From contig NZ_FOSQ01000014.1 of the NCBI RefSeq assembly GCF_900114315.1, positions 92,669-156,668 on the forward strand: a stretch of DNA of 64,000 nt, written 5' to 3'. The translations under genes were made by a program, and so were the position numbers. The DNA is from Falsiroseomonas stagni DSM 19981. Lineage in GTDB: Bacteria; Pseudomonadota; Alphaproteobacteria; Acetobacterales; Acetobacteraceae. Below the pieces are notes generated by a model that saw nothing but the letters and a program-made list of their open reading frames with translations, had not been told where the DNA came from and did no database searches. Below are positions 55,587 through 63,651 of this stretch, piece after piece (positions within the stretch are counted from its first letter, which is position 1; each line of letters opens with the position of its first letter).

Positions 55587-56555
55587 ATGACGTCCCGCCG
55601 CGCGCTGCTCGCCCTGCCCCTTTGCATGGCCGCCGGGGCCGCCCGGGCCCAGGGCGGCTGGCCGCAGCGGCCGGTGCGCCTCATCGTCCCCTTCCCCCCC
55701 GGCGGCACCACCGATGTCCTGGCCCGCGCCATCGCGGCGAAGTGGCAGGAGGGCTGGGGCCAGCAGGTGGTGGTGGACAATCGCGGCGGCGGCGGCGGGG
55801 TGATCGGCACCGAAGCCGTGTTCCGTGCGGCGCCCGATGGCCTGACCCTCGTGCTGGGCAACAACCAGACCCATGGCACCAATGGCGCGCTGATCCCGGG
55901 CCTGCCCTATGACCCCGCCGGCTTCGCGGCCATCACGCTGGTGGCGAAGGCGCCCCATGCGCTGGTGGTGCCGGCATCCTCCCCCGCCCGCAGCGTGGCC
56001 GACCTGGTCGCCATGGGGCGGCAATCCCCGCGGGGGCTGTCCTATGCCTCCTCCTCCGCCGGCTCTGCCTCCCACCTCATGAGCGAGACCTTCGCGCGGC
56101 GCAGCGGGATGAACGCGACGCATGTGCCCTACCGCGGTGCCGCCCCGGCGGCGATGGATCTGGTGGCGGGGGTGGTGGACTTCATGATGGCCACCTGGGC
56201 CAGCGTCTCCGCCCTGGCGGCCGATGGGCGCATCCGGGTGCTGGGCGTGGGCGGGGACGAACGCTTCTCCGACCTGCCTTCCGTGCCGACCCTGCGGGAA
56301 CAGGGCTATGACTACCTCAGTGGCGACAGCTGGTTCGGCCTTTTCGCGCCCCTGAACACGCCCGCCCCGGTGCTGGAGGCGATCAACGCCGCGACGGTCG
56401 CCGCCCTGGCGGACCCGGTGGTGCGCGGCCGGCTGGAGGCCGCGGGCTTCCGGGTGGAGACCATGCCCGTCGCCGCCTTCGCCCGCTTCCACCAGGCGGA
56501 GGTCGGCCGCTGGGCCGCGCTGGTGCGGGAAAGCGGGGTGACGCTGACGCAGTAG
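55587..56555 (+). CDS. Bug/TctC-family periplasmic solute-binding protein
   Basis: 322 aa. Signal peptide SRRALLALPLCMAAGAARAQ, then PVRLIVPFPPGGTTDVLAR (canonical first loop), VVVDNRGGGGGVIGTEA, LSYASSSAGSASHL, HVPYRGAAPAAMDLVAG and LPSVPTLREQGYDY. It stands alone: divergent from the sulfotransferase and convergent on the haloperoxidase, with no TctA/TctB gene. Ligand unknown. Confidence 0.93.
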   Translation: MTSRRALLALPLCMAAGAARAQGGWPQRPVRLIVPFPPGGTTDVLARAIAAKWQEGWGQQVVVDNRGGGGGVIGTEAVFRAAPDGLTLVLGNNQTHGTNGALIPGLPYDPAGFAAITLVAKAPHALVVPASSPARSVADLVAMGRQSPRGLSYASSSAGSASHLMSETFARRSGMNATHVPYRGAAPAAMDLVAGVVDFMMATWASVSALAADGRIRVLGVGGDERFSDLPSVPTLREQGYDYLSGDSWFGLFAPLNTPAPVLEAINAATVAALADPVVRGRLEAAGFRVETMPVAAFARFHQAEVGRWAALVRESGVTLTQ

Positions 56556-56593
56556 CGCCAGCCCATCCCGCTGTTTTCCTTGGTTTTTAGTGT

Positions 56594-56630
56594 CTTTAGC
56601 CGTTTATGCCGATTATGGGCCTTTAGTCGC
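56594..56630 (+). repeat. Roughly 10-bp-phased TTTA repeat (copy B)
   Basis: Units CTTTAGCCG, TTTATGCC, GATTATGGG and CCTTTAGTCGC follow at about ten-base steps. The last 12 bases (56619-56630) are identical to one end of copy A at 40995-41006 and GCCGATTA is shared as well. It lies between the convergent Bug and haloperoxidase genes, where no gene start is visible within 75 bases. Confidence 0.55.
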
Positions 56631-56725
56631 TGAATCGCGGGCCCTGGTGCAGGCGGCAGCGGCCCCGGGATAAATTGAACATACCAGGAACGCGCCGCCC
56701 CTGCCAGCCTTTCCCGCCTGCCCGC

Positions 56726-59245
56726 TCATCCGATCAGCGTGTTCCCATCGACATAGCTGAAGGCCACCACCACCGGCGTCGCATCATTCCCCGCCGCGTC
56801 CTCCGCCGTCAGCACCAGGCTGTGCGCGCCCGGGGCGACCGGGCCGAACAGCGCTTCGAGGTCCAGGGTGAAGCGGCCCTTGGCGTCGATCGCGACCTGG
56901 CGGGTGGCGCCGCCATCGAGGCTGGCCATGACGAAGTCCAGCCCATCGCGGTTGTCGAAGGCCATGCCTTCCAGCACCGGCGGGCCGGCGGCCGCCATGC
57001 CGGGCTGCGCGCCCAGCAGCACCACGGGGGCGAAGGTATCGGCTTCCGCCGACAGCCGCGCCACGCCGAATTCCGCCACCTGGCGCCCGGTCTCGATGCC
57101 ATCGACATTGGCGAATTCGAAGTGGATGCCGGCGTAGATGCGGCTCTTGCCCGCTTCCAGCGCGGCATCGATGAAATTGTCGAAGCTGCGCGTTACACCC
57201 GGCAGGCCGACGCTTTCGTTGGAGAAGGCGATCTCCCCCAGCATCATCGTCAGCGCATAGGCGGAGGCGGCGGAGCAGGTGGCGTGGCCGGAGAGGTAGT
57301 CCGGGTGGTTCGGCGTGGTCAGCAGCGGCCGCCAATTGGGGTCCGCTTCCGTCAGCGGGTTGCCATCCTGGTCCGCCAACTGGATCGCCGTGATCGGGCG
57401 CCAGGCATTGAAATGATACTTCGCGTCCCACGCCGCGATCGCGCCATCGGCCTGCACGAAGTTCAGCACCGCCAGCGTCCAGGCATTGGTGGAGGTGGAG
57501 TAGCCGCCATCGGCCAGGACCTCCCCGGCGATCTGCGCCCAGCGGCCGGCGGGGGTGTAGCTGCCGGACTGGTCGCGCCAGTAGCGGGCGATCTCCGTCT
57601 GGTCGGCCGTGCGGGTGGCGGAATTGATGGCGCCGAGTTCCTTCACCTCGTTGAAGGCGGCGGCATATGCGGCGCTGGTCAGGTCGGGCGGGCCATCCGG
57701 CCGGAACTGGTCGCCCCGTTCCAGCGCCCAGGGCGTGACATCGCCCCATTGCGGATTGAGGCCGCCGATATTGGGCGGCAGGACGCGCCATTCCCCGATC
57801 CCGGTGCCGCCGGGCTCGATGAATTCCTTGTCCGCGCCATCGACGGCGCGGATCGCCAGCACGGCATCGGCGACGCTGCGGCCGTAGTCGATGGCCTGTT
57901 CCTTGGCCGGCCCGTCCGGCACCGTGGCCAGATCCGCCGCCAGCTTCGCATCGAAGATCGCGGCCTGGTCGGGGTAGAGCGTGCTGAGCACGCGATGCGC
58001 GGCGGAAACGACGGCGGCGTAGGCGGAGATATCCTCCGGTGCCTCCAGGTTCACCATCAGGGTGCGCGTGCCCTCGATGCCCGCCAGCGTGTCCAGCACC
58101 GCCGCACTTTCCATGCCCAGCACGCGCGTCGCGACGCCGGTGATGGACCCCGCCGCCTTGATGGCCTCCAGCGTCGCGAAATTCCAGGACAGCACCGGGT
58201 CCACGATCGGCGTGGCATCGCGCACCACGTCAATGGTCTGGGCCGTGCTGTTGCCGGCGGCATCGGTGATGGTGAAGGTGAAGCTGTTGAGCCCGGCATC
58301 GAGGGCGATGTCCGCCAGGGTGAAGCGGCCATCGGCGCCGACATCCACCGCCGTATCGCCGAACAGGATGACGGCGCCGGCTTCCGCCGTGCCGGTCAGC
58401 GTGACGAAGGCAAGGCCCGTCGCGCCATCGCCCAGCGCGCCGGTATCGGATGAATTGGCCAGGCCGATGCTGGCCTGCCCCGGCGCGGTGGTATCCACCG
58501 TCACCTCATAGGCAGCGGAAGCCGCGCTTTCCTGGCCCGACCGGCCGATGGCGACGGCGGTGTAGCTGTACTCCCCATCGCCGGGGCCGCCGCCGCGCTT
58601 GTCCTCCAGGCTCCAATTCCCGTCGTCATCCGCGCGGGTCCGGCCGATGCTGACACCGTCGCGGAACACCTCCACCCGCAGGCCCGCCGCGGCGGTGCCG
58701 GTGACCAGCGGCGTGGCATCGGCGGTGATGCCATCCCCCGCCAGGCCGGTATCGATCGCGAGGCCGGTGATGACGGGCGCGGCGGGGGTGCCGGCGATGA
58801 CGGTGCCATCCGCGAAGGCCAGTCGTTCCACATCCAGCAGCAGGTCCGTGCCATCCGCCAGGCCGGCGCCGCCGATGCCCTTCACGATGAAGCTGCCGCC
58901 GCCGAGGTCGATGACCTGGTAGTCCGCGGCATTGCCGAGGTAGCGGGCCGTGTCGGTCCCGCCGCCGCCCAGCAGCAGGTCGAACCCGCCGCCGCCCATC
59001 AGCATGTCGTCGCCGCCGCCGCCGAACAGGCTGTCATGCCCGCCGCCGCCGATCAGACTGTCCCGGCCCTGGACGCCGATGATCCAGTCATCGCCGCCGC
59101 CGCCATTCAGCGTGTCGTTCTCCCGCCCGCCGATGATGGTGTCGTCGCCCCCGAGGCCCAGGACCTCCACCGCCGATCGGCCTCGGCGTTGATCCACGAC
59201 GATCCGGTCGCCCCTGGCAGTCCCGACAACCAGCGCAGACGTCAT
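56726..59245 (-). CDS. RTX-type secreted vanadium-dependent haloperoxidase
   Basis: 839 aa. Residues 30-100 are RTX calcium-binding nonapeptides (GGDDTIIGG, GGGHDSLFGGGGDDMLMGGGG), unusual at the N-terminus. Two Ig-like domains follow at about 155-250 and 255-345. The vanadium haloperoxidase/PAP2 core spans about 355-735, with vanadate ligands Lys609 and Arg616 (KYHFNAWRPI), Ser652-Gly653-His654 (YLSGHAT), Arg702 and His708 (RIYAGIHFE). A last Ig-like piece follows. There is no Sec signal; RTX proteins leave by type I secretion. It would oxidise halides with peroxide outside the cell. GGGAGG precedes the ATG. Confidence 0.92.
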   Translation of the reverse strand: MTSALVVGTARGDRIVVDQRRGRSAVEVLGLGGDDTIIGGRENDTLNGGGGDDWIIGVQGRDSLIGGGGHDSLFGGGGDDMLMGGGGFDLLLGGGGTDTARYLGNAADYQVIDLGGGSFIVKGIGGAGLADGTDLLLDVERLAFADGTVIAGTPAAPVITGLAIDTGLAGDGITADATPLVTGTAAAGLRVEVFRDGVSIGRTRADDDGNWSLEDKRGGGPGDGEYSYTAVAIGRSGQESAASAAYEVTVDTTAPGQASIGLANSSDTGALGDGATGLAFVTLTGTAEAGAVILFGDTAVDVGADGRFTLADIALDAGLNSFTFTITDAAGNSTAQTIDVVRDATPIVDPVLSWNFATLEAIKAAGSITGVATRVLGMESAAVLDTLAGIEGTRTLMVNLEAPEDISAYAAVVSAAHRVLSTLYPDQAAIFDAKLAADLATVPDGPAKEQAIDYGRSVADAVLAIRAVDGADKEFIEPGGTGIGEWRVLPPNIGGLNPQWGDVTPWALERGDQFRPDGPPDLTSAAYAAAFNEVKELGAINSATRTADQTEIARYWRDQSGSYTPAGRWAQIAGEVLADGGYSTSTNAWTLAVLNFVQADGAIAAWDAKYHFNAWRPITAIQLADQDGNPLTEADPNWRPLLTTPNHPDYLSGHATCSAASAYALTMMLGEIAFSNESVGLPGVTRSFDNFIDAALEAGKSRIYAGIHFEFANVDGIETGRQVAEFGVARLSAEADTFAPVVLLGAQPGMAAAGPPVLEGMAFDNRDGLDFVMASLDGGATRQVAIDAKGRFTLDLEALFGPVAPGAHSLVLTAEDAAGNDATPVVVAFSYVDGNTLIG

Positions 59246-59495
59246 GGCCTTGTCCCTCCCAGGGGTCGCGCCGCGATCCTACCCATCTTCGGCAGCCCGA
59301 AACGTTACCAGATCGCGCCAGGACGGGTGAAGCCCGTCACGGCTGGCTACCGCCCGGCAGGAATGGCACCTTATGGTTGCAATTGAGCGCATTTTGCGCA
59401 TTCGTTTCAACCCCTGTTTGCAACATTTCCCGGGCGTGGCCGGCCGGGCGGCCTCTTTCCCGTCCGGCCCCGCGCGGCGCTATAAGCGCCCCATC
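59246..59495. other. Divergent intergenic region, haloperoxidase/arfB
   Basis: About 250 bases, AT-richer than its surroundings around 59370-59430. It holds a hairpin GACGGG/CCCGTC (59322-59338), an inverted repeat GCGCA/TGCGC (59387-59399) and two copies of the palindrome TTGCAA (59377-59382, 59418-59423). A promoter for the haloperoxidase probably lies here on the minus strand, but I cannot fix its boxes. Confidence 0.4.
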
Positions 59496-59905
59496 ATGGC
59501 CCGCATCCCCCCATTCCCGATGACGCGCTGGAGGAGCGGTTCCTGCGCGCCTCCGGCCCCGGCGGCCAGAACGTCAACAAGGTGGAGACGGCGGTCGAGC
59601 TGCGGCTGGACCTCTCGCGGATCGACCTGCCGGAGGGGATGGCGCGGCGGCTGCGCACCCTCGCGGGGCGCCGCATCACGGGGGATGGCGTGCTGGTGAT
59701 CCAGGCGCAGCGCCACCGCACCCAGGACCGCAACCGCACCGATGCCCGCGAAAGGCTGGACGAGTTGCTGGCCAAGGCGGCCGAGCCCCCGCCCCCGCCA
59801 CGGCGCGCCACGCGCCCGACGCTCGCTTCCAAGAAGCGGCGGCTGGAGGGCAAGAGCCACCGGGGCGAGATCAAGAAGGATCGCGGGCGGCCGCGCGACG
59901 AATAG
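59496..59905 (+). CDS. arfB: ArfB-type peptidyl-tRNA hydrolase (alternative ribosome rescue), apparent 1-base frameshift
   Basis: ArfB enters the empty A site of stalled ribosomes and hydrolyses peptidyl-tRNA with its GGQ motif. The motif (ASGPGGQNVNKVETA, GGQ codons 59561-59569) and the basic tail (KKRRLEGKSHRGEIKK...GRPRDE) are intact in one frame. That frame has no ATG, GTG or TTG start before the motif: a TAA stands at 59483 and the first GTG is 59582, after GGQ. The ATG at 59496 is in another frame. One extra C in the C6 run at 59507-59512 would join them into M-A-R-I-P-P-I-P-D-D-A-L-E-E-R-F, a normal ArfB start of 136 aa. Sequencing error, recent mutation or a rare start codon are the options. 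Confidence 0.8.
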
Positions 59906-59968
59906 CGACGGGTTGTCGCGGCCCCGCCACGCGGGCGATGCTCCGGTCTCCAAGGGGGACGGCAGCGC

Positions 59969-61003
59969 ATGGCGGGCAGCATCACGACGGTCCTGGGGCC
60001 GATCGCGCCGGAGGCACTCGGCACCACCCTGATGCATGAGCATCTGCTCTGCGACATCACGCCGCCCGCGCTGCGCGGGCGGCCGGAGCTGGCGGTGCCG
60101 ATCACGCCCCGCAACCGCTACGACATCGATTACGGCCGCCGCCCCAACACGGAAAAGACGAAGCTGCTGGACCGCGAACTGGCGGTGGCGGAGGTCGCGG
60201 CCTTCCGGGAGGATGGCGGCGACGCGATCGTGGAACTCACCATCGGGGGCCTGGCGCCCGATCCGCTGGGGCTGGTCGAGGTGTCGCGCCGCACGGGCGT
60301 GCAGGTGGTGATGGGCTGCGGCCACTACGTCCAGGCCTATCACGCGCCGGAAAACGCGACGCGCGGCGTGGACGACTTCGCGGCCGAGATGATCGACGCC
60401 GTTCGCCACGGCGCCTGGGGCACCGATGTGCGCGCCGGCATCATCGGGGAGATCGGCTGCACGGAGGAATGGACCGCGCAGGAGCAGCGCGTGATGGCCG
60501 GCGCCGTCATCGCGCAGCAGGAGACGGGGGCCGCGCTGACCATCCATCCCGGCGCGGTGCCCGACCAGCCCATGGAGATCATCGATTTCCTGAAGGCGCG
60601 CGGCGGCGACATCCCCCGCACCATCATCGACCACATCGACCGCACCATCTTCGACCATGACCGCCTGTTCCGCCTGGCCGATACGGGCTGCGTGATGGAA
60701 TTCGACCTCTTCGGCTACGAACACGCCTATTGGTCCTTCGCGCCCATCACCATGCCGAATGACGGCGTGCGCATCGACATGATCCGCGCGCTGGTGGATC
60801 GCGGGCATCTCCGCCAGATCGCCATCTCCCAGGACATCTGCCGGCTGACCAGGCTGCTGGCCTATGGCGGGCACGGCTATGGCCACATCCTGCGCAACGT
60901 CGTGCCCTTCATGCGGGAGAAGGGATTTTCGCAAGCCGAGATCGACACGATCCTGGTGGAGACGCCGCGCAGGCTGCTGACGATCGGGGGAGAGGCGGGA
61001 TGA
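59969..61003 (+). CDS. Phosphotriesterase-family metal hydrolase (PHP-like)
   Basis: 344 aa TIM-barrel hydrolase of the phosphotriesterase family. Metal ligands: His23/His25 (LMHEHLL), Glu161 (IGEIGC; Glu in place of the carbamylated Lys, as in E. coli PHP), His193 (TIHPG), His222 (DHIDR) and Asp289 (ISQDIC). Substrates in this family are lactones and phosphotriesters; a lactonase role fits the next gene better. Its stop overlaps the next ATG (ATGA), so it is co-translated with the benzoylformate-decarboxylase-type enzyme. Confidence 0.9.
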   Translation: MAGSITTVLGPIAPEALGTTLMHEHLLCDITPPALRGRPELAVPITPRNRYDIDYGRRPNTEKTKLLDRELAVAEVAAFREDGGDAIVELTIGGLAPDPLGLVEVSRRTGVQVVMGCGHYVQAYHAPENATRGVDDFAAEMIDAVRHGAWGTDVRAGIIGEIGCTEEWTAQEQRVMAGAVIAQQETGAALTIHPGAVPDQPMEIIDFLKARGGDIPRTIIDHIDRTIFDHDRLFRLADTGCVMEFDLFGYEHAYWSFAPITMPNDGVRIDMIRALVDRGHLRQIAISQDICRLTRLLAYGGHGYGHILRNVVPFMREKGFSQAEIDTILVETPRRLLTIGGEAG

Positions 61004-62595
61004 GCAGGACGACGGTGCGGCAGGCGGTCTTCGACCTGCTGCGGGACCGGGGCATCGACACGGTCTTCGGCAATCCCGGTTCGACGGAACTGCCCTTCCT
61101 GGACCGCTGGCCGAGTGACTTCCGGTATGTGCTCGGATTGCAGGAAGCCAGCGTGATCGGCATGGCGGATGGCTATGCCCGCGCCGCCGGACGCTGCGCC
61201 TTCGTGAATTTGCATTCCGCGGCCGGCGTGGGCCATGCGCTGGGCAATGTCTTCACCGCCTACAAGAACCAGGCGCCGATGGTCATCACGGCAGGGCAGC
61301 AGGCGCGCTCCCTGCTGCCGAACCTGCCCTTCCTCGGCGCCACGGAGGCCGCGGCCTTCCCGCGCCCCTATGTGAAGTTCGCGATCGAGCCCGCGCGAGC
61401 GGAGGATGTGCCGGCCGCCATCGCGCAGGCGCACCGCATCGCGATGCGCAAGCCCTGGGGCCCGACCTTCGTCTCCATCCCGTCGGATGACTGGGCCGCG
61501 CCCTGCTGGCCGGTGCCGATGCGGGAGATGGCGGGTGATTCCGCGCCCGACCCCGCGCTGCTGGACCGCGCCGCGGCGCAGCTGGCGGAGTCGAAAAACC
61601 CCGTCCTGGTGGTGGGGCCGGAGGTCGATCAGGAAGGCGCGGGGCCGGCGATGGTGGCGCTGGCCGAACACCTCGGCGCCCGCGTGCTGACCAGCCCCTT
61701 CGCCAGCCGCATCGCCTTCCCGGAGGACCACCCCCTGTTCGGCGGCTTCCTGGCCGCGGCGCCGCAGGCGGTGTCGGAGGCGCTGGCCCCGCATGATCTG
61801 GTGCTGGTGGTGGGCGCGCCGGTCTTCACCTTCCATGTCGTGGGCGATGCCGCGATCTTCCGCGACGGCCCGCCCATCATTCATCTCACCACCGATGCGG
61901 AAACGGCGGCCTCCGCCCCCGCCGGCCTCTCGATCCTCGGCAGCCTCCGCCTCGCCATCCCCGCCCTGCATGCGTTGCTGCCGAAGGGCGACCGCGCGCC
62001 GCCCGCGCCGCGCATCCGCCCCGCGCCGCCGCCGCCCGCCGATCCCATCCCCGCGGCCTGGCTGCTGGCGCGCCTGCACGCCGCCATGCCGCGCGATGCC
62101 GTGCTGGTGGAGGAAGCCCCCTCCCACCGCCCCGCCATGCACGCGCAGATGCCGATGCGCGACTGGGGCGGCTTCTTCACCATGGCGAGCGGCGGCCTCG
62201 GCTACGGGCTGCCGGGCGCGGTCGGCGTCGCACTCGCGCGGCCCGGCACGCGCGTGGTCTGCCTGATCGGCGACGGGTCGATGATGTACTCGCCCCAGGC
62301 CCTCTGGACCGCGGTGCAGGAGAAGCTGCCGCTCGCCGTCATCGTCATCGACAATGCCGGCTATGGCGCCATGCGGTCCTTCAGCCAGGTGCTGCAGGTC
62401 CGCGACGTGCCGGGGATCGACCTGCCGGGGCTCGACTTCGTGTCTCTGGCGCGGGGCATGGGCTGCCCGGGGGTGCTGGTGACGAAGCCGGATGACCTGG
62501 ACGGCGCGCTGGCGCAGGCCATGGCGCATCCGGGGCCGATGCTGGTGCAGGTCGTTGTCGATGCGGCGGTGCCGACGCTCTATCATCGCCACTGA
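61000..62595 (+). CDS. mdlC: Thiamine-diphosphate enzyme, benzoylformate decarboxylase-like
   Basis: 531 aa, the three-domain ThDP decarboxylase fold. All four benzoylformate decarboxylase active-site residues can be matched: Ser28 (NPGSTELPFL), Glu49 (GLQEASVIGMADGYA), His72 (NLHSAAGVGHA) and His279 (PVFTFHVVGD). The ThDP/Mg motif is IGDGSMMYSPQALWTA near residue 424. It would split a 2-oxo acid to an aldehyde and carbon dioxide. The name rests on residue pattern; other aromatic or branched 2-oxo acids are possible. The Bug gene follows after 35 bases. Confidence 0.86.
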   Translation: MSRTTVRQAVFDLLRDRGIDTVFGNPGSTELPFLDRWPSDFRYVLGLQEASVIGMADGYARAAGRCAFVNLHSAAGVGHALGNVFTAYKNQAPMVITAGQQARSLLPNLPFLGATEAAAFPRPYVKFAIEPARAEDVPAAIAQAHRIAMRKPWGPTFVSIPSDDWAAPCWPVPMREMAGDSAPDPALLDRAAAQLAESKNPVLVVGPEVDQEGAGPAMVALAEHLGARVLTSPFASRIAFPEDHPLFGGFLAAAPQAVSEALAPHDLVLVVGAPVFTFHVVGDAAIFRDGPPIIHLTTDAETAASAPAGLSILGSLRLAIPALHALLPKGDRAPPAPRIRPAPPPPADPIPAAWLLARLHAAMPRDAVLVEEAPSHRPAMHAQMPMRDWGGFFTMASGGLGYGLPGAVGVALARPGTRVVCLIGDGSMMYSPQALWTAVQEKLPLAVIVIDNAGYGAMRSFSQVLQVRDVPGIDLPGLDFVSLARGMGCPGVLVTKPDDLDGALAQAMAHPGPMLVQVVVDAAVPTLYHRH

Positions 62596-62630
62596 ACGAG
62601 GGGCCATCAGAGCCCGCAGGGAGGAATGCC

Positions 62631-63596
62631 ATGGTGAAGACGACACGCCGTGCCTTGCTGGCGGCACCCGCGCTGCTGGCCCTGCCGGCTTATGCGCAGA
62701 CCTGGCCGTCGCGCCCCATCCGCATCATCGTCCCCTTCCCCCCCGGCGGGCTGGTGGACGTGCTGGCGCGATCCATCGCGCAGCCCCTGTCGGCGGCGCT
62801 CGGCCAGCCCGTGGTGGTGGAGAACCGGGTCGGCGCCGGCGGCAACATCGGCGCCGACGCGGCGGCGAAATCGGCGCCGGACGGGCATGTGCTGCTCGCG
62901 ACCTCCATGGGCCCGGTCGCGGTGAACCAGTTCATCTACCGCAGCATGCCCTACGACACGCAGACCGCCTTCGCCCCCATCACCCTTCTGGCCAGCACGC
63001 CCAAGGTGATGTGCGTGACCAATGCCAGGCCCTGGCGCAGCGTCGGGGATGTGGTGGCCGCGGCCAAGGCGGAGCCCGGGCGACTGACGGCGGGATCCGC
63101 CGGCGCGGGGTCCAGCCTCCACCTGGCGCTGGAACTCTTCAAGCGCGCCACGGGCACGGATATCCAGCATGTGCCCTATCGCGGCGCGGGACCGGCATTG
63201 ACGGATCTGGTCGCGGGGCAGATCGACCTGGTGATCGACAACCTCCCCAACATCCTAGGCCAGATCACCGGCAACCAGGTGCGGCCGCTGGCGGTGGCGA
63301 CGCCGCAACGCCTGCCGCAACTGCCCAACGTGCCGACCATGGCGGAAGGCGGGATCGACTTCGTCTTCGGCACGGCCTTCGGGCTGGTGGCACCGGCCGG
63401 CACGCCGGAGCCGATCATCACCCGCGTGGCCACGCTGGTGCGGGACGCGCTGCGGGACCCGATGATCGGGGGAAGGCTGAGCGAGCAGGGGGCGATCGTG
63501 GGGGGCGGGGGGCCGGCGGAATTCGCGGCGCTGATTGCGCGGGAGAAAACCGTGCTGGAGCCGGTGATCAGGGCGGCCAACATACGCGCGGAGTAG
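62631..63596 (+). CDS. Bug/TctC-family periplasmic solute-binding protein
   Basis: 321 aa. Signal peptide TTRRALLAAPALLALPAYAQ, canonical loop PIRIIVPFPPGGLVDVLAR, VVENRVGAGGNIGADAA, LTAGSAGAGSSLHL, HVPYRGAGPALTDLVAGQID and LPNVPTMAEGGIDF. It is the third gene of the operon with the phosphotriesterase-like hydrolase and ThDP decarboxylase, so its ligand may be their substrate, for instance an aromatic 2-oxo or hydroxy acid. The stop TAG runs straight into a two-hairpin element. Confidence 0.93.
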   Translation: MVKTTRRALLAAPALLALPAYAQTWPSRPIRIIVPFPPGGLVDVLARSIAQPLSAALGQPVVVENRVGAGGNIGADAAAKSAPDGHVLLATSMGPVAVNQFIYRSMPYDTQTAFAPITLLASTPKVMCVTNARPWRSVGDVVAAAKAEPGRLTAGSAGAGSSLHLALELFKRATGTDIQHVPYRGAGPALTDLVAGQIDLVIDNLPNILGQITGNQVRPLAVATPQRLPQLPNVPTMAEGGIDFVFGTAFGLVAPAGTPEPIITRVATLVRDALRDPMIGGRLSEQGAIVGGGGPAEFAALIAREKTVLEPVIRAANIRAE

Positions 63597-63644
63597 TGGG
63601 GGAACGCTGTTCCCCCACACCCCCATGCCAGGGGGGAGACCCCC
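63596..63644 (+). repeat. Two-hairpin dispersed element, copy 3
   Basis: Hairpin A has arms GTGGGGGAAC / GTTCCCCCAC (63596-63605, 63609-63618) with loop GCT; its first base is the last base of the Bug stop codon. The linker has ACCCCCATG and then CCAGGGG. The second stem is now GGGGG/CCCCC (63632-63636, 63640-63644), perhaps because the nearby insertion element has replaced the rest. Confidence 0.8.
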
Positions 63645-63651
63645 ATACGCG

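Noticed and set aside
59322..59338. Hairpin in the haloperoxidase leader as a riboswitch.
   Set aside because: It is a single 6-bp stem with no further conserved structure or known aptamer pattern.
59582..59905. A short ArfB beginning at GTG 59582.
   Set aside because: That start would leave out the GGQ motif, without which the protein could not hydrolyse peptidyl-tRNA; a frame break in the C6 run explains the data better.
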